Source: Hyphomicrobiales bacterium
GTDB taxonomy: Bacteria > Pseudomonadota > Alphaproteobacteria > Rhizobiales > Rhizobiaceae
Assembly (NCBI GenBank): GCA_900465665.1
Contig: UBJO01000030.1
Location: forward strand, 1 to 64,000
Length of the DNA: 64,000 nt
Reading direction: 5' to 3'
Shown here: positions 8,792-17,306 of the stretch, in pieces
How positions within the stretch are numbered: position 1 is the stretch's first letter
Layout of the letters: each line of letters starts with the position of its first letter
The notes under the pieces: generated by a model
What the model saw: the letters and a program-made list of their open reading frames with translations, nothing else
Databases searched by the model: none
Told to the model about the DNA's origin: nothing
Made by a program: the position numbers and the translations under genes

Positions 8792-10023
8792 CCGCGCGTC
8801 AGCGTGATGAAGTCGGTGCCCTGACCGGTCTCCGGGCCGACGCCGGTGTCGGAGATCGTCAGTGTCGATCCCGGCGTCAGCATGGAGTCGATCCGTTGCC
8901 GGGTGTCATCAGGAATGGTGATCCGGCCGAGCGCGTTCAGGATCGGCGTGCCAGAGATGATCGAGCTTTCCATCGTGCTGATGCCCAGCCGCTTCATCGT
9001 CTGGCTGGTCAAGGTGTTGGGCAGCGTCACGCCCAGCCACTCGGTGGTGCCGTCTTCGAAATTCACCTCGTGCGCGCTGAAGAAATGCGTCCCGAGGGCC
9101 AGTTCCGGTTGGGCGATCGTCACCGGCGCCTCGAATACCTGCTGGAATCCCTGCCGCACCATGATCACGCCATTCGGCGGCTCGCCCTTGCCAGCGGCGC
9201 TATAGACCGCGCGTAGCAGGTCGTCACTGATGAGTGACTTGGCGGCATCAGGGCTCATCGGATGCTGCTTCTTGAACTCGCCGATCGCCTGAACCGTCGC
9301 CGGCCCGAGATAGCCGTCGGCGTTGCCGACGGCAAATCCAAGCTCGGCGAGATAGGTCTGCAGGTCGATGATCGTCTCGCGCTGCGCCCGGCGGGTGATC
9401 AGGATCTTCACCGGCTGGTCGTTGACGGGCGCCACGATCGGCTGCACCTGCAGCCGCGGCATCGCCACCTCGTTCATCGCCACCTGCACCGGCAGCGAGC
9501 CGATGGCCGGCCGGAGTTCGACGTCGGACAAAAGCGGCGCCGGAGGTGGCGCGTGTGGGCTGAACAGCAGCGGATGATCGACCGGCTCCGGCGCAAGCTG
9601 CGCATCGGTGATGATCACGGGCACGCCCATCTCGGTCATCTTGTAGAGCTGTTTTGCAAATGCGTCGGGCATGCGCACGCAGCCGTGCGAGGCGGGATAG
9701 CGCGGCACGGAATTCGACTGGTGGAGCGCAATGCCCGACCACGTCAGCCGCTGCATGAACGGCATCGGCGCGCCCGAATAGATGTTGGATTCGTGGTAGG
9801 TCTGCTTCTCGATCACCGAGAAGATGCCGCTCGGCGTGGTGTGGCCGGACTTGCCGCTCGATATCTTCGACGTGGCGATGACATCGGCGCCGTCATAGAC
9901 GGCCAGAGACTGCTTGCTCTTTGAAACGAAGATCTGCAGCGCCCGCGCGTCCGTGGCGAACGCGGGGTGCACGAGGGCGGTGGCCGACAGCAAGCCGAGC
10001 CCGAAGACGAGACGCGAGAACAT
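8788..10023 (-). CDS. L,D-transpeptidase (YkuD fold) with peptidoglycan-binding domain
   Basis: A secreted enzyme expected to form 3-3 cross-links in peptidoglycan or to attach proteins to it; such enzymes are abundant in the polar-growing Rhizobiales. It has a signal peptide (about 1-23, ending HPAFA), the YkuD domain (about 28-140) with the catalytic motif H-x14-17-SHGCVRMP (His101 and Cys115), and further on a PG_binding_1-like segment (LQTYLAELGFAVGNADGYLG). I start it at the ATG at 10023, directly before the signal peptide; an in-frame TTG at 10044 is an alternative with no better RBS. Confidence 0.88.
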   Translation of the reverse strand: MFSRLVFGLGLLSATALVHPAFATDARALQIFVSKSKQSLAVYDGADVIATSKISSGKSGHTTPSGIFSVIEKQTYHESNIYSGAPMPFMQRLTWSGIALHQSNSVPRYPASHGCVRMPDAFAKQLYKMTEMGVPVIITDAQLAPEPVDHPLLFSPHAPPPAPLLSDVELRPAIGSLPVQVAMNEVAMPRLQVQPIVAPVNDQPVKILITRRAQRETIIDLQTYLAELGFAVGNADGYLGPATVQAIGEFKKQHPMSPDAAKSLISDDLLRAVYSAAGKGEPPNGVIMVRQGFQQVFEAPVTIAQPELALGTHFFSAHEVNFEDGTTEWLGVTLPNTLTSQTMKRLGISTMESSIISGTPILNALGRITIPDDTRQRIDSMLTPGSTLTISDTGVGPETGQGTDFITLTRG

Positions 10024-10118
10024 TTGAACCCAACCGATACGCAATACTACAGGCCGGAGGGTAATGCTCGAAACTTAAGGAATATTTGAAATGAGCGACC
10101 CCGAGTAGGGCTCACATA

Positions 10119-11408
10119 TTATTGATTGCGCTTGCTTCCGAACGTATAGCCGGTCTCGACCGTACCCTTGCCGAACTTGTCGCGCAGCTTGTCCATAGCG
10201 GCCTCGGCAGCGGCACGTCGCCCGGATTGAACGTCGATCAGGTCGGGCGGATCGGCGCGCGTGGGGTCGCAAAGGTCGGTTACGCCGATACCGATCAGCC
10301 GGAACTTGGTTCCGTCGGTTTCTTTCTGCAGCAGTTCGATGCCGGTGCGGAAGATCCGGTCGGCAAGCTGCGTCGGGTCCTCCAGCTTGCGGTTGCGCGT
10401 GCGCGACTTGAAGTCCGCCGTCTTCATCTTCAGAACGACCGTGTGGCCGGCGATATCGCCCTTCTTCAGGCGCCAGGCGACTTTCTCGGAGAGATTGCGC
10501 AGCACCGGAACGAGTTCCTCATATCGCCAGATGTCGTCGAAGAAGGTCGTCTCGGCCGAAACGCTCTTGGCGGGATCGTTGAGGTGCACATCGCGGTCAT
10601 CGATCCCGCGTGATAGCCGCGACAGCCGCTGCCCCATGGTGCCGTAGCGGCGCATCAGGTCTGTCTCGTCCATGGTCTGCAACTGGCCGATGGTGCGGAT
10701 TCCGTCGGCCTCCAGCGTCGCGGCGAAGGCCTTTCCCACGCCCCAGATCGTCGTCACCGGACGCGGCGCCAGAAACGAAACCGCTTCCTCGCGACCGATC
10801 ACCGAGAATCCACGCGGCTTCTGCAGGTCGGAGGCAACCTTCGCCAGGAACTTGCAATAGGAGAGCCCGATCGAAACGGTGATTCCGATCTCCTTCTCGA
10901 CACGGCGGGCGAACTTCGCCAGCGTGCGCGCCGGCGGGTCGTTGTGCAGCCGCTCCGTGCCGCCGAGTTCCAGAAACGCCTCGTCGATCGATAGCGGCTG
11001 AACCAGCGGCGTCAGCTCCTGCATCATCGCCCGCACCTCACGGCCGACCTTGACGTATTTCTCCATGTTGGGAGGGATCACCACCGCCTGCGGGCAGGCC
11101 TCAAGCGCCTTGAACATCGGCATGGCCGAGCGCACGCCGTAGATCCGCGCCACATAACAGGCTGTCGACACCACGCCGCGTTTTCCCCCACCGATGATGA
11201 CGGGCTTGTCGGCCAGCTCGGGATTGTCGCGCTTCTCGACGGAGGCATAGAAGGCATCGCAGTCGATATGCGCGAGCGTCAGGCCGTAGAGCTCGTCGTG
11301 GCGAACGAGGCGGGGGCTGCCGCAGGCAGCACAGCGTCGCCCCTCCGCCTTCTGCTCGGCAAGGCAGTCGCGACAGAAGCCGGGTGTCTTGGCAGGATTG
11401 GCGGTCAT
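10119..11408 (-). CDS. dinB: DNA polymerase IV (Y-family translesion polymerase)
   Basis: An error-prone polymerase that bypasses lesions. An N-terminal Cys4 zinc-ribbon-like extension (CRDCL..CAACG) precedes the palm, which begins [19 protein letters not shown] with the metal-binding Asp. The second catalytic pair lies in [11 protein letters not shown]. The HhH fingers region ([10 protein letters not shown]) and little-finger domain follow. I use the ATG at 11408: the upstream in-frame ATG at 11420 sits inside a LexA box and would leave no room for a promoter. This variant lacks an obvious clamp-binding extension at its Lys/Arg-rich end. Expression should be SOS-induced. Confidence 0.93.
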   Translation of the reverse strand: MTANPAKTPGFCRDCLAEQKAEGRRCAACGSPRLVRHDELYGLTLAHIDCDAFYASVEKRDNPELADKPVIIGGGKRGVVSTACYVARIYGVRSAMPMFKALEACPQAVVIPPNMEKYVKVGREVRAMMQELTPLVQPLSIDEAFLELGGTERLHNDPPARTLAKFARRVEKEIGITVSIGLSYCKFLAKVASDLQKPRGFSVIGREEAVSFLAPRPVTTIWGVGKAFAATLEADGIRTIGQLQTMDETDLMRRYGTMGQRLSRLSRGIDDRDVHLNDPAKSVSAETTFFDDIWRYEELVPVLRNLSEKVAWRLKKGDIAGHTVVLKMKTADFKSRTRNRKLEDPTQLADRIFRTGIELLQKETDGTKFRLIGIGVTDLCDPTRADPPDLIDVQSGRRAAAEAAMDKLRDKFGKGTVETGYTFGSKRNQ

Positions 11409-11414
11409 CGACGG

Positions 11415-11429
11415 GAACAAAGGTTGAAC
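11415..11429 (-). promoter_or_regulatory. LexA box upstream of dinB
   Basis: GAAC-N7-GAAC lies 7 nt upstream of the chosen dinB start, just past the promoter -10 and therefore over the transcription start. The same spacing and half-sites as the box at 5044-5058 support both calls. Confidence 0.75.
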
Positions 11430-11435
11430 ATCCCG

Positions 11436-11464
11436 ACATTACGCTCTAAGTTCGAGAGTCTCAA
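11436..11464 (-). promoter_or_regulatory. dinB promoter
   Basis: On the minus strand TTGAGA (11464-11459) is followed after exactly 17 nt by TAATGT (11441-11436). The transcription start would fall near 11429, inside the LexA box, giving a short leader. Confidence 0.55.
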
Positions 11465-11478
11465 GAGGATGTCGGCGC

Positions 11479-12147
11479 TTATGCGCTGGTTTTGCTGAGC
11501 GACGTCGTGGTCGAAAAATGCCGACGCATCAGCTCGGCTGCATGCGTCCAGTCGGACGCTTGGACGATTGTGCCGGTGGGCGGCGGCGCGAATGGCTTGA
11601 AATCGGCATTCGCCATCATGTTGAGCAGCAGACACTCCGGCACATGGTCGGCAACGGAAAGGAGGTTGCGTTGTATATCGTCGATAAAGGCGACGGGCAG
11701 CTCCCGGCGGTCATGCAGCGCCGCCACGATCGGCCCCTTGGGCTGTTCCGAGGCGATCATGTCGAAGCACAGGTCGAACCGGTCGAGAAGCTTGCGGCGC
11801 ACCTCGTGGTGGCGCGGCGGCATCGCCGTGAGAAACACGATGTCGGCATCGGCGGCCAGCGCATGCAGCGTCTCGACGGCACGCTCCGCCGGCTCCTGCC
11901 ACAGATCCTGGGTCTCGAAGAATATCTCGTGGAAGCGGTCGAACGCCTCCCGGTCCATCTCCGCCCCATCAAGCAGCGACACGATATTGCCGTGCAGCCG
12001 GAAGGAGCGCGGCAGAAGATCGTAATCGTGCGAGCGCAGGAAGCGGGTGAGGGGCGAGAGAAACTCCAGCACCACCTCGTCGATATCGCAGACGATCAGC
12101 GGGCGATCACCGAGGCGCACCTGAGAGGGATCGGTGACCACGCTCAT
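11479..12147 (-). CDS. HAD-superfamily hydrolase-like protein
   Basis: The 222-residue protein has the HAD nucleophile loop as IVCDIDEVVLEFL (Asp-x-Asp), a motif II-like segment FLTAMPP, a Lys in SEQPKGPI and a late acidic motif FIDDI, so a phosphatase-type active site appears complete. The substrate is unknown; homologues near divK in rhizobia are annotated only as HAD or hypothetical proteins. The ATG at 12147 is preferred over a TTG at 12153. It overlaps the stop of the DUF3572 gene by a few bases or abuts it, so the two form an operon. Confidence 0.75.
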   Translation of the reverse strand: MSVVTDPSQVRLGDRPLIVCDIDEVVLEFLSPLTRFLRSHDYDLLPRSFRLHGNIVSLLDGAEMDREAFDRFHEIFFETQDLWQEPAERAVETLHALAADADIVFLTAMPPRHHEVRRKLLDRFDLCFDMIASEQPKGPIVAALHDRRELPVAFIDDIQRNLLSVADHVPECLLLNMMANADFKPFAPPPTGTIVQASDWTHAAELMRRHFSTTTSLSKTSA

Positions 12148-12149
12148 GA

Positions 12150-12458
12150 TCAATACTCGCCCGAGCCGAGACCGGCAGGAGAGAAATGCTGCCAGGCAGC
12201 ATTGAGCACCTCCGGCGGCGTCCCGCTTGCCTGGCAGAACGCCAGCGCCGTCGGCTCATGCTGCATCAGGAAGTCCATCATCCCCGATAGGAACCCCGGA
12301 TCATTGATCGCGTTGCGCACTTGGGCCGGCTCGACGCCGGTCAGCGCCAGGAATCGGCCAAACAGATCAGGTTCGTTTGCGAGCCAGGCGAGAACCGCGA
12401 TGGCCGTCTCTTGCGGGTCGGCGGCGCGTTGCTTTGAAGTCTTGAAGTTGCTCTGCAT
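12150..12458 (-). CDS. DUF3572 family protein
   Basis: A 102-residue soluble, mostly helical protein containing the family signature AIAVLAWLANEPDLFGRFL and GFLSGMMDFLMQHEPTAL. DUF3572 is confined to alphaproteobacteria and is commonly found beside divK-pleD; its role is unknown. It is first in a two-gene minus-strand unit with the HAD protein and diverges from divK, sharing a 135-nt intergenic region. Confidence 0.85.
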   Translation of the reverse strand: MQSNFKTSKQRAADPQETAIAVLAWLANEPDLFGRFLALTGVEPAQVRNAINDPGFLSGMMDFLMQHEPTALAFCQASGTPPEVLNAAWQHFSPAGLGSGEY

Positions 12459-12593
12459 TTCTTGCGGTAAATTACCTATTTTTCAACCAAATACCGATAG
12501 CGTGCCGCAATCGGTTTCATGGCGGCCGGTGCGCTCGCGGGTTTAGTTCCGCATGGCGAAACGGTTTTCATGACGGACTTAGGATCGCGTTCG

Positions 12594-12965
12594 ATGCCCA
12601 AACAAGTGATGATTGTAGAGGATAACGAGCTTAACATGAAGCTCTTTCGCGACCTGATCGAGGCGTCCGGCTACAGGACCATCCAGACCCGCAACGGTAT
12701 GGAAGCGCTGGATCTTGCCCGCAAGCATCGCCCCGATCTGATTCTCATGGACATCCAGCTGCCAGAAGTTTCCGGGCTCGAAGTCACCAAGTGGCTGAAA
12801 GAGGACGACGAGCTCCACGTCATTCCCGTCATCGCCGTCACCGCCTTCGCGATGAAGGGTGATGAGGAACGCATTCGCCAGGGCGGCTGCGAGGCTTATG
12901 TCTCCAAGCCGATCTCCGTTCCGAAGTTCATCGAGACGATCAAGACCTACCTGGGCGACGCCTGA
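12594..12965 (+). CDS. divK: Single-domain response regulator DivK
   Basis: A 123-residue receiver domain without an output domain. The phosphoacceptor is Asp53 ([10 protein letters not shown]), the acidic pocket is VEDNE, the switch Thr is in [11 protein letters not shown] and the Lys in SKPISV. DivK acts on the DivJ/PleC-CckA-CtrA pathway to set cell polarity and the cell cycle. The ATG at 12594 gives the family start [11 protein letters not shown]; a longer in-frame reading to 12519 lacks support. It lies 18 nt before pleD, as in other Rhizobiales, so the two are probably co-transcribed. Confidence 0.95.
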   Translation: MPKQVMIVEDNELNMKLFRDLIEASGYRTIQTRNGMEALDLARKHRPDLILMDIQLPEVSGLEVTKWLKEDDELHVIPVIAVTAFAMKGDEERIRQGGCEAYVSKPISVPKFIETIKTYLGDA

Positions 12966-12983
12966 TAGATCGGAAAGAAGCTT

Positions 12984-14351
12984 ATGACCGCGCGCATTCT
13001 CGTCGTTGATGATATCCCGGCAAACGTGAAGCTGCTCGAAGCGCGGCTGATTGCCGAGTATTTCGACGTGCTGACCGCGTCCGACGGCTATCAGGCACTG
13101 GCGATCTGCGAGCGCAACCAAGTCGATCTCATCCTGCTCGATATCATGATGCCGGGCATGGACGGCTTCGAAGTCTGCGAGCGGCTGAAGTCCAACCCGA
13201 AGACATCGCATATCCCCGTCGTCATGGTTACCGCGCTCGATCAGCCGGCCGACCGCGTGCGTGGCCTGAAGGCCGGCGCCGACGACTTCCTGACCAAGCC
13301 GGTCAACGACCTGCAGCTGATCGCGCGCGTCAAGAGCCTGCTGCGCCTGAAGACGCTGAGCGACGAACTGCGCATCCGCGCCCAGACGGCGCACACGATG
13401 GGCATCGACGAATTGCTGCGCGCCGATCAGCGCGGCGAGGAGGGCGGCCAGATCATGCTGGTCGATGGCCGCGCCAATTCGCAGGAGCGGATCATCAAGG
13501 CGCTGAAGCCGATCGGCAACGTGTTTGCCATTTCGGATGCCCAGGCCGCCGTTTTCGAAGCATCCGAAAATCCGTTCGACCTCGTGATCGTCAATTCCAA
13601 TATCGACGACTACGACCCGCTCAGGCTTTGCTCGCAGCTTCGCTCGCTGGAGCGCACCCGTTTCCTGCCGATCCTGATCATCACCGAGCAGGGCGATGAC
13701 GAGATGGTGGTGCGCGCGCTCGATCTCGGCGTCAACGACTACATCGTCCGCCCCGTCGATCCGAACGAGCTGGTCGCCCGCAGCCTCACGCAGATCCGCC
13801 GCAAGAATTACAATGACCGCCTGCGAGCCAATGTGCAGCAGACGATCGAGCTCGCGGTCACCGATCCGCTGACGGGCTTGAGCAATCGACGCTATCTCGA
13901 CAATCATATCAGCACGCTCTTCAATCGCTCGATGGCGCGCGGTCGCCCGCTGTCGGTGCTGATCGCGGACATCGACCGCTTCAAGCAGATCAACGACACC
14001 CACGGCCACGATGCCGGCGACGATATTCTGCGAGAGTTCGCCAATCGCGTCCGCTCCACGGTTCGCGGTGCCGATCTCGCCTGCCGCTATGGTGGCGAGG
14101 AATTCGTCGTCGTCATGCCCGACACCTCGCCGGAGATCGCGGCCTCGGTGGCCGAGCGCTTGCGCGGCGTCATCGAAAGCGTACCCTTCGTGGTGAAGGG
14201 TACGGGCCAGGAGTTGCAGGTGACGGCATCGTTCGGCATCGCATCGCGCACGCCGCAGGTCATCACGCCCGGTCATCTGCTGAAGCAGGCCGACGTTGCG
14301 CTTTATGAAGCGAAGAACGGCGGTCGCAACCGAGTCGTCGCCGCGGCCTGA
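12984..14351 (+). CDS. pleD: Diguanylate cyclase response regulator PleD
   Basis: The 455-residue protein has the full PleD architecture: receiver 1 (about 1-120; phosphoacceptor Asp53 in LLDIMMPGMD), a degenerate receiver 2 used for dimerisation (about 150-280), and a GGDEF domain (about 285-455) with the active-site motif GGEEF at 370-374. The inhibitory I-site RxxD is present as RGAD at 361-364, so product feedback inhibition is expected. It makes c-di-GMP during the change from motile to sessile or replicating cells. The RBS and spacing follow divK. Confidence 0.96.
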   Translation: MTARILVVDDIPANVKLLEARLIAEYFDVLTASDGYQALAICERNQVDLILLDIMMPGMDGFEVCERLKSNPKTSHIPVVMVTALDQPADRVRGLKAGADDFLTKPVNDLQLIARVKSLLRLKTLSDELRIRAQTAHTMGIDELLRADQRGEEGGQIMLVDGRANSQERIIKALKPIGNVFAISDAQAAVFEASENPFDLVIVNSNIDDYDPLRLCSQLRSLERTRFLPILIITEQGDDEMVVRALDLGVNDYIVRPVDPNELVARSLTQIRRKNYNDRLRANVQQTIELAVTDPLTGLSNRRYLDNHISTLFNRSMARGRPLSVLIADIDRFKQINDTHGHDAGDDILREFANRVRSTVRGADLACRYGGEEFVVVMPDTSPEIAASVAERLRGVIESVPFVVKGTGQELQVTASFGIASRTPQVITPGHLLKQADVALYEAKNGGRNRVVAAA

Positions 14352-14820
14352 TATTGGCAACGGCCGTTTAGCGCCTAAGACCGGCAGCGCATTGATCATC
14401 CACAGAAAGTTGAACGGGCGCCGATCCGGCCCTGTGTGCGGATTAGCCGCAAGTAGTAGTGCCGGGTTTTGACCTCAGCGCCGCCCGCGACAGGCGATCC
14501 AGGTCAGCACAGACGCTGTCGGCCTCAGAAGAAAATGTGAGGCGCCGTCACTTTGCTTGGTCTGGTCGGCGGATTTTGATGATTTTCAGGCGGTTTCGTC
14601 GGTCTGCAAGCGCGAAGACTACTCGCTTATATTGTCCGTCTATTCTTGCTGTCGGATCTTATTCTAGCGCGTGGTGGTCGAAAATTACGCGAAACGGCGT
14701 CCCAAATCGGGACTTTTAACCATAAAATCAAGCTAATAAATCTCATCATTAAGAATTTGTTGATTTTCTTTCATTTTCGCGCGAATGATCAATACATAGA
14801 AATAAAGCACTCCCTATACG
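14352..14820. other. Gene-free stretch between pleD and the candidate structured RNA
   Basis: No frame here has both an RBS and protein-like composition. The first 350 nt are GC-rich and featureless. The part from about 14700 to 14815 is markedly AT-rich (runs such as ttgattttctttcatttt) and ends at a -10-like TATACG (14814-14819), so it probably holds the promoter of the RNA that follows. Confidence 0.5.
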
Positions 14821-14990
14821 GGGTGCGCCGATACCCCATGATGCTCAGGTCCGCCGCATCTCCTGGGTCGTGGGGTCGGTCGGTCGGCAGGCAACACCTG
14901 CGGTTCCTCGTGCCGCGTTGCCTGTTGACCGACCCCCTTTCGCAAAACGCCGTCCTCTCCGTTGAAACGGGCAGGGCGGCGTTTTCATTT
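14821..14990 (+). ncRNA. Candidate structured small RNA
   Basis: From about 14820 a small hairpin (GGGGT..ACCCC, from 14820 to 14836) is followed by a long nested one: GGGGTCGGTC (14872-14881) pairs perfectly with GACCGACCCC (14927-14936), CAGGCAAC (14888-14895) with GTTGCCTG (14917-14924), and GCGG with CCGC around a loop TTCCTCGTG. A strong terminator hairpin with TTTT ends the region near 14990. There is no coding frame. The layout (AT-rich promoter region, stacked hairpins, terminator) is that of a trans-acting sRNA. I do not recognise the family. Confidence 0.5.
14944..14990. terminator. Strong bidirectional terminator
   Basis: AAAACGCCG (14944-14952) pairs with CGGCGTTTT (14977-14985). 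The stem continues through a G-T pair and CCT/AGG to an inner CCGTT-GA-AACGG hairpin. It carries A-rich and T-rich flanks, so it can stop transcription in both directions. Confidence 0.8.
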
Positions 14991-15033
14991 GTGCTCTCTA
15001 GTCGACTGGCTGCGGCCGTATCGCAGACAACAA

Positions 15034-15064
15034 AAAAGCGCGCAGCCTGGTGGCGCGCGCTTTT
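15034..15064 (-). terminator. rpmG terminator
   Basis: AAAAGCGCGC (15034-15043) pairs with GCGCGCTTTT (15055-15064) around an 11-nt loop, 24 nt past the rpmG stop. The A and T flanks are symmetrical, so it could work on both strands. Confidence 0.8.
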
Positions 15065-15087
15065 AAGCGGTCTACAGGATCAAGAAA

Positions 15088-15255
15088 TTACTTGATCTTG
15101 GTTTCCTTGAACTCGACGTGCTTGCGAGCAATCGGGTCGTACTTGGTCTTCGTCATCTTGTCCGTCATCGTACGGCTGTTCTTCGTCGTGACGTAGAAAG
15201 AACCTGTGTCGGCTGTCGACAGCAGCTTGATCTTGATTGTTGTAGCCTTGGCCAT
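15088..15255 (-). CDS. rpmG: 50S ribosomal protein L33
   Basis: The 55-residue product starts [18 protein letters not shown] and ends with a basic tail ([10 protein letters not shown]). It contains the L33 core [10 protein letters not shown] followed by [14 protein letters not shown]. It lacks the zinc-binding cysteines of the C+ paralogue, as is normal for alphaproteobacterial L33. It is monocistronic, with its own terminator at 15034-15064. Its position downstream of pleD is conserved in Rhizobiaceae. Confidence 0.95.
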   Translation of the reverse strand: MAKATTIKIKLLSTADTGSFYVTTKNSRTMTDKMTKTKYDPIARKHVEFKETKIK

Positions 15256-15348
15256 GGTCGTCCTGCCTTTAATGAAATGAAAGCCGTTGGAATCCGTTTA
15301 GGCGCCTCGGCTAATTCTGGCGCGAAACTACGAATCTAGCTTGAAAAG

Positions 15349-16533
15349 TCAACCCCGCTTTCGAATGAAAAGCAGTCTGCCCGCCGAAAGCACTGCATAA
15401 ACGCCGAAGAAGCCCGCAATCGCCCAGGCAAAGCCGTTGTTTCCGGCCACATCGATGGCCGCGCCGATGACTTGCGGACCCGCAACGGTGCCGACGGCAT
15501 AACAGAAGACGAAGGCGGCATTGGCGGCGGCAAGGTCCGAGCCGGTCAGGCGCGAGCCCAGATGGCTCAATCCGACCGTATAAAGCCCGGCCACGCAGCC
15601 GCCCCAAAAGAGCAGGACGCCGGCCATCAGCACCCAGCTGTGCGAGAGCACGGGCAGCATCAGCGAGCCGATCAGGCCCATGAAGGCCATGCCGGCAAGC
15701 AAGGGGCGCTTGTCCTTCATCTTGTCGGACAGCATGCCCACAGGGATCTGGAAGATCATGTTGCCGATCCCCATGACCGTCAGCAGAAGGGCTGCCTGCG
15801 TCTCGGTGAAGGCGGCGCGCACCGCGTAGATCGGAAACAGTGCCAGTCCGCCGGCTTCCACCGCGCCGAAAATAAAGACGGCGGCCGTGGCGCTCGGCAC
15901 TAGGAAGACATAGCGCATGAAATGCAGCTCCGGCTTCTCTTCGAGCACCGGGCTTTCATGGCGCGCGACAAAGATCGGGATGGCCGCCATCAAGATGGCG
16001 CAGGCGCCGACGGCGAAGGGCAGGATGCCGTCGCTGCCGAGAACGGAGAAGAGCAGGGGGCCCGCCGCGAAGCCGAGTGAGAGCACAGTCGCATAGATAC
16101 CCAACACGAAACCGCGTTTCGATGGCGGCGAGGCGGCGTTGATCCAGAACTCGGAGAGAATGAAGAGTGTGGTCGTGGCGCCGTGAAAAGCGAAGCGCAG
16201 CGGGAACCACATCCAGAAGTCCTGCGCATAGTAGAAGCTGACAGCGCTGATTGCCGAAACCACCACCGCCCAAAGCATCGTCTGCGCCACGCCATAGGCA
16301 TGGGCGAGCTTCGTCGTGATCGGCGCGGCCACCATCGCCGCGACGCCGGCCATCGCCGTATTGAGACCGATCAGGGTCGAGGGGATGCCGCGCTTCTCAA
16401 GGATAATGCTCAGAAGTGGCAATCCCAGCCCGATCGCAATGCCGACCGCTGAGATCGACGAAACGGCGGCTACCAGAGACGGCCAATGGATCTCTTCGAC
16501 ATCGCCCGGTGTGCCGTTTCGCGGCTGAGACAT
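15349..16533 (-). CDS. Major facilitator superfamily transporter
   Basis: The 394-residue protein has 12 predicted hydrophobic segments and the YfcJ/YcaD-like layout of small-molecule MFS exporters. The A-like loop between the second and third helices is TKLAHAYG, and the second-half loop is GMLSDKMKDKRPLL, which fits the MFS GxxxDrxgrr pattern. The substrate is unknown. The ATG at 16533 has a clear AGGGGTGG RBS; a longer reading to 16584 adds a Cys-rich head without an RBS. It is a single gene between rpmG and the DUF983 gene. Confidence 0.85.
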   Translation of the reverse strand: MSQPRNGTPGDVEEIHWPSLVAAVSSISAVGIAIGLGLPLLSIILEKRGIPSTLIGLNTAMAGVAAMVAAPITTKLAHAYGVAQTMLWAVVVSAISAVSFYYAQDFWMWFPLRFAFHGATTTLFILSEFWINAASPPSKRGFVLGIYATVLSLGFAAGPLLFSVLGSDGILPFAVGACAILMAAIPIFVARHESPVLEEKPELHFMRYVFLVPSATAAVFIFGAVEAGGLALFPIYAVRAAFTETQAALLLTVMGIGNMIFQIPVGMLSDKMKDKRPLLAGMAFMGLIGSLMLPVLSHSWVLMAGVLLFWGGCVAGLYTVGLSHLGSRLTGSDLAAANAAFVFCYAVGTVAGPQVIGAAIDVAGNNGFAWAIAGFFGVYAVLSAGRLLFIRKRG

Positions 16534-16812
16534 ATATCCACCCCTACAGAACTGCTGCGCACAAACGCGACCCGAAAGCCACATCTGCCCCCATGGTCAT
16601 ACCAGCCTCAGATGACGGGCCAGACCCAGATGACGTGTGTGCTTTACTAGATGAACAAGGTTGGCTGCAATGATCTGATTGCGGTGGACGAGATTCAGTC
16701 AAATAAGCCTACCATCGCGCAAGTTGACATCGTGCCTGAAACAGAGTTCGCAGCACATCCGGCGCTGCTACACGCCAAATATGTCGTGACGGTGAAGGTT
16801 CAAGGAAAGTCT

Positions 16813-17274
16813 TCAGCCTTGATGTCGGCGGCCGGGGATTTCGTACTGATCCTGCTCGTCGCTGTGCCCGCCGAAACCATGCATCTTCAGCGCCCACTGC
16901 AGCCCGATGACCCCGCCCTTGATCGGCTGGATGATCAGCAGGGTGGCGAGCAGCGTCAGCGGCGTCCAGATGGCGAAGGTGAGCCAGAGCGGCATCGGCC
17001 AGATCAGATCGGTCATCATGTAGCCCGCGATGATCACGTGGCCGACGATGACGATGGTGATGTAGGGCGGCAGGTCGTCGGCGCGATGGTGATGCATGGC
17101 CTCGCCACAGGCCGCACAATTGTCCACCGGCTTCAGATAGGCGCGGAACAGCTTGCCGCTGCCGCAGGCAGGGCAGCGGCCGAGAAGGCCGCGCTTGATC
17201 GATTGACCGAGCGGGCGCTTGGCTTCATCGACATCGCCGTATTGGATCGCCTGGCCGTTCGAGGTGGTCGTCAT
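16813..17274 (-). CDS. DUF983 family zinc-ribbon membrane protein
   Basis: The 153-residue protein has a Cys4 zinc ribbon near its start (CPACGSGKLF..CAACGEAMHHH), followed by two transmembrane segments (PPYITIVIVGHVIIAGY and a LTFAIWTPLTLLATLLII helix) and a polar tail. DUF983 occurs in alphaproteobacteria, often near rnr or cytochrome oxidase genes; no function is established. It lies 32 nt downstream of rnr on the same strand and is probably the last gene of the topA-rnr unit. Confidence 0.85.
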   Translation of the reverse strand: MTTTSNGQAIQYGDVDEAKRPLGQSIKRGLLGRCPACGSGKLFRAYLKPVDNCAACGEAMHHHRADDLPPYITIVIVGHVIIAGYMMTDLIWPMPLWLTFAIWTPLTLLATLLIIQPIKGGVIGLQWALKMHGFGGHSDEQDQYEIPGRRHQG

Positions 17275-17306
17275 GACTGCACTTCCTTCCCGGCGTCCTA
17301 AAACGC

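Noticed and set aside
16593..16673. A 26-codon frame between the MFS and DUF983 genes
   Set aside because: No RBS, polar low-information sequence and no neighbour logic.
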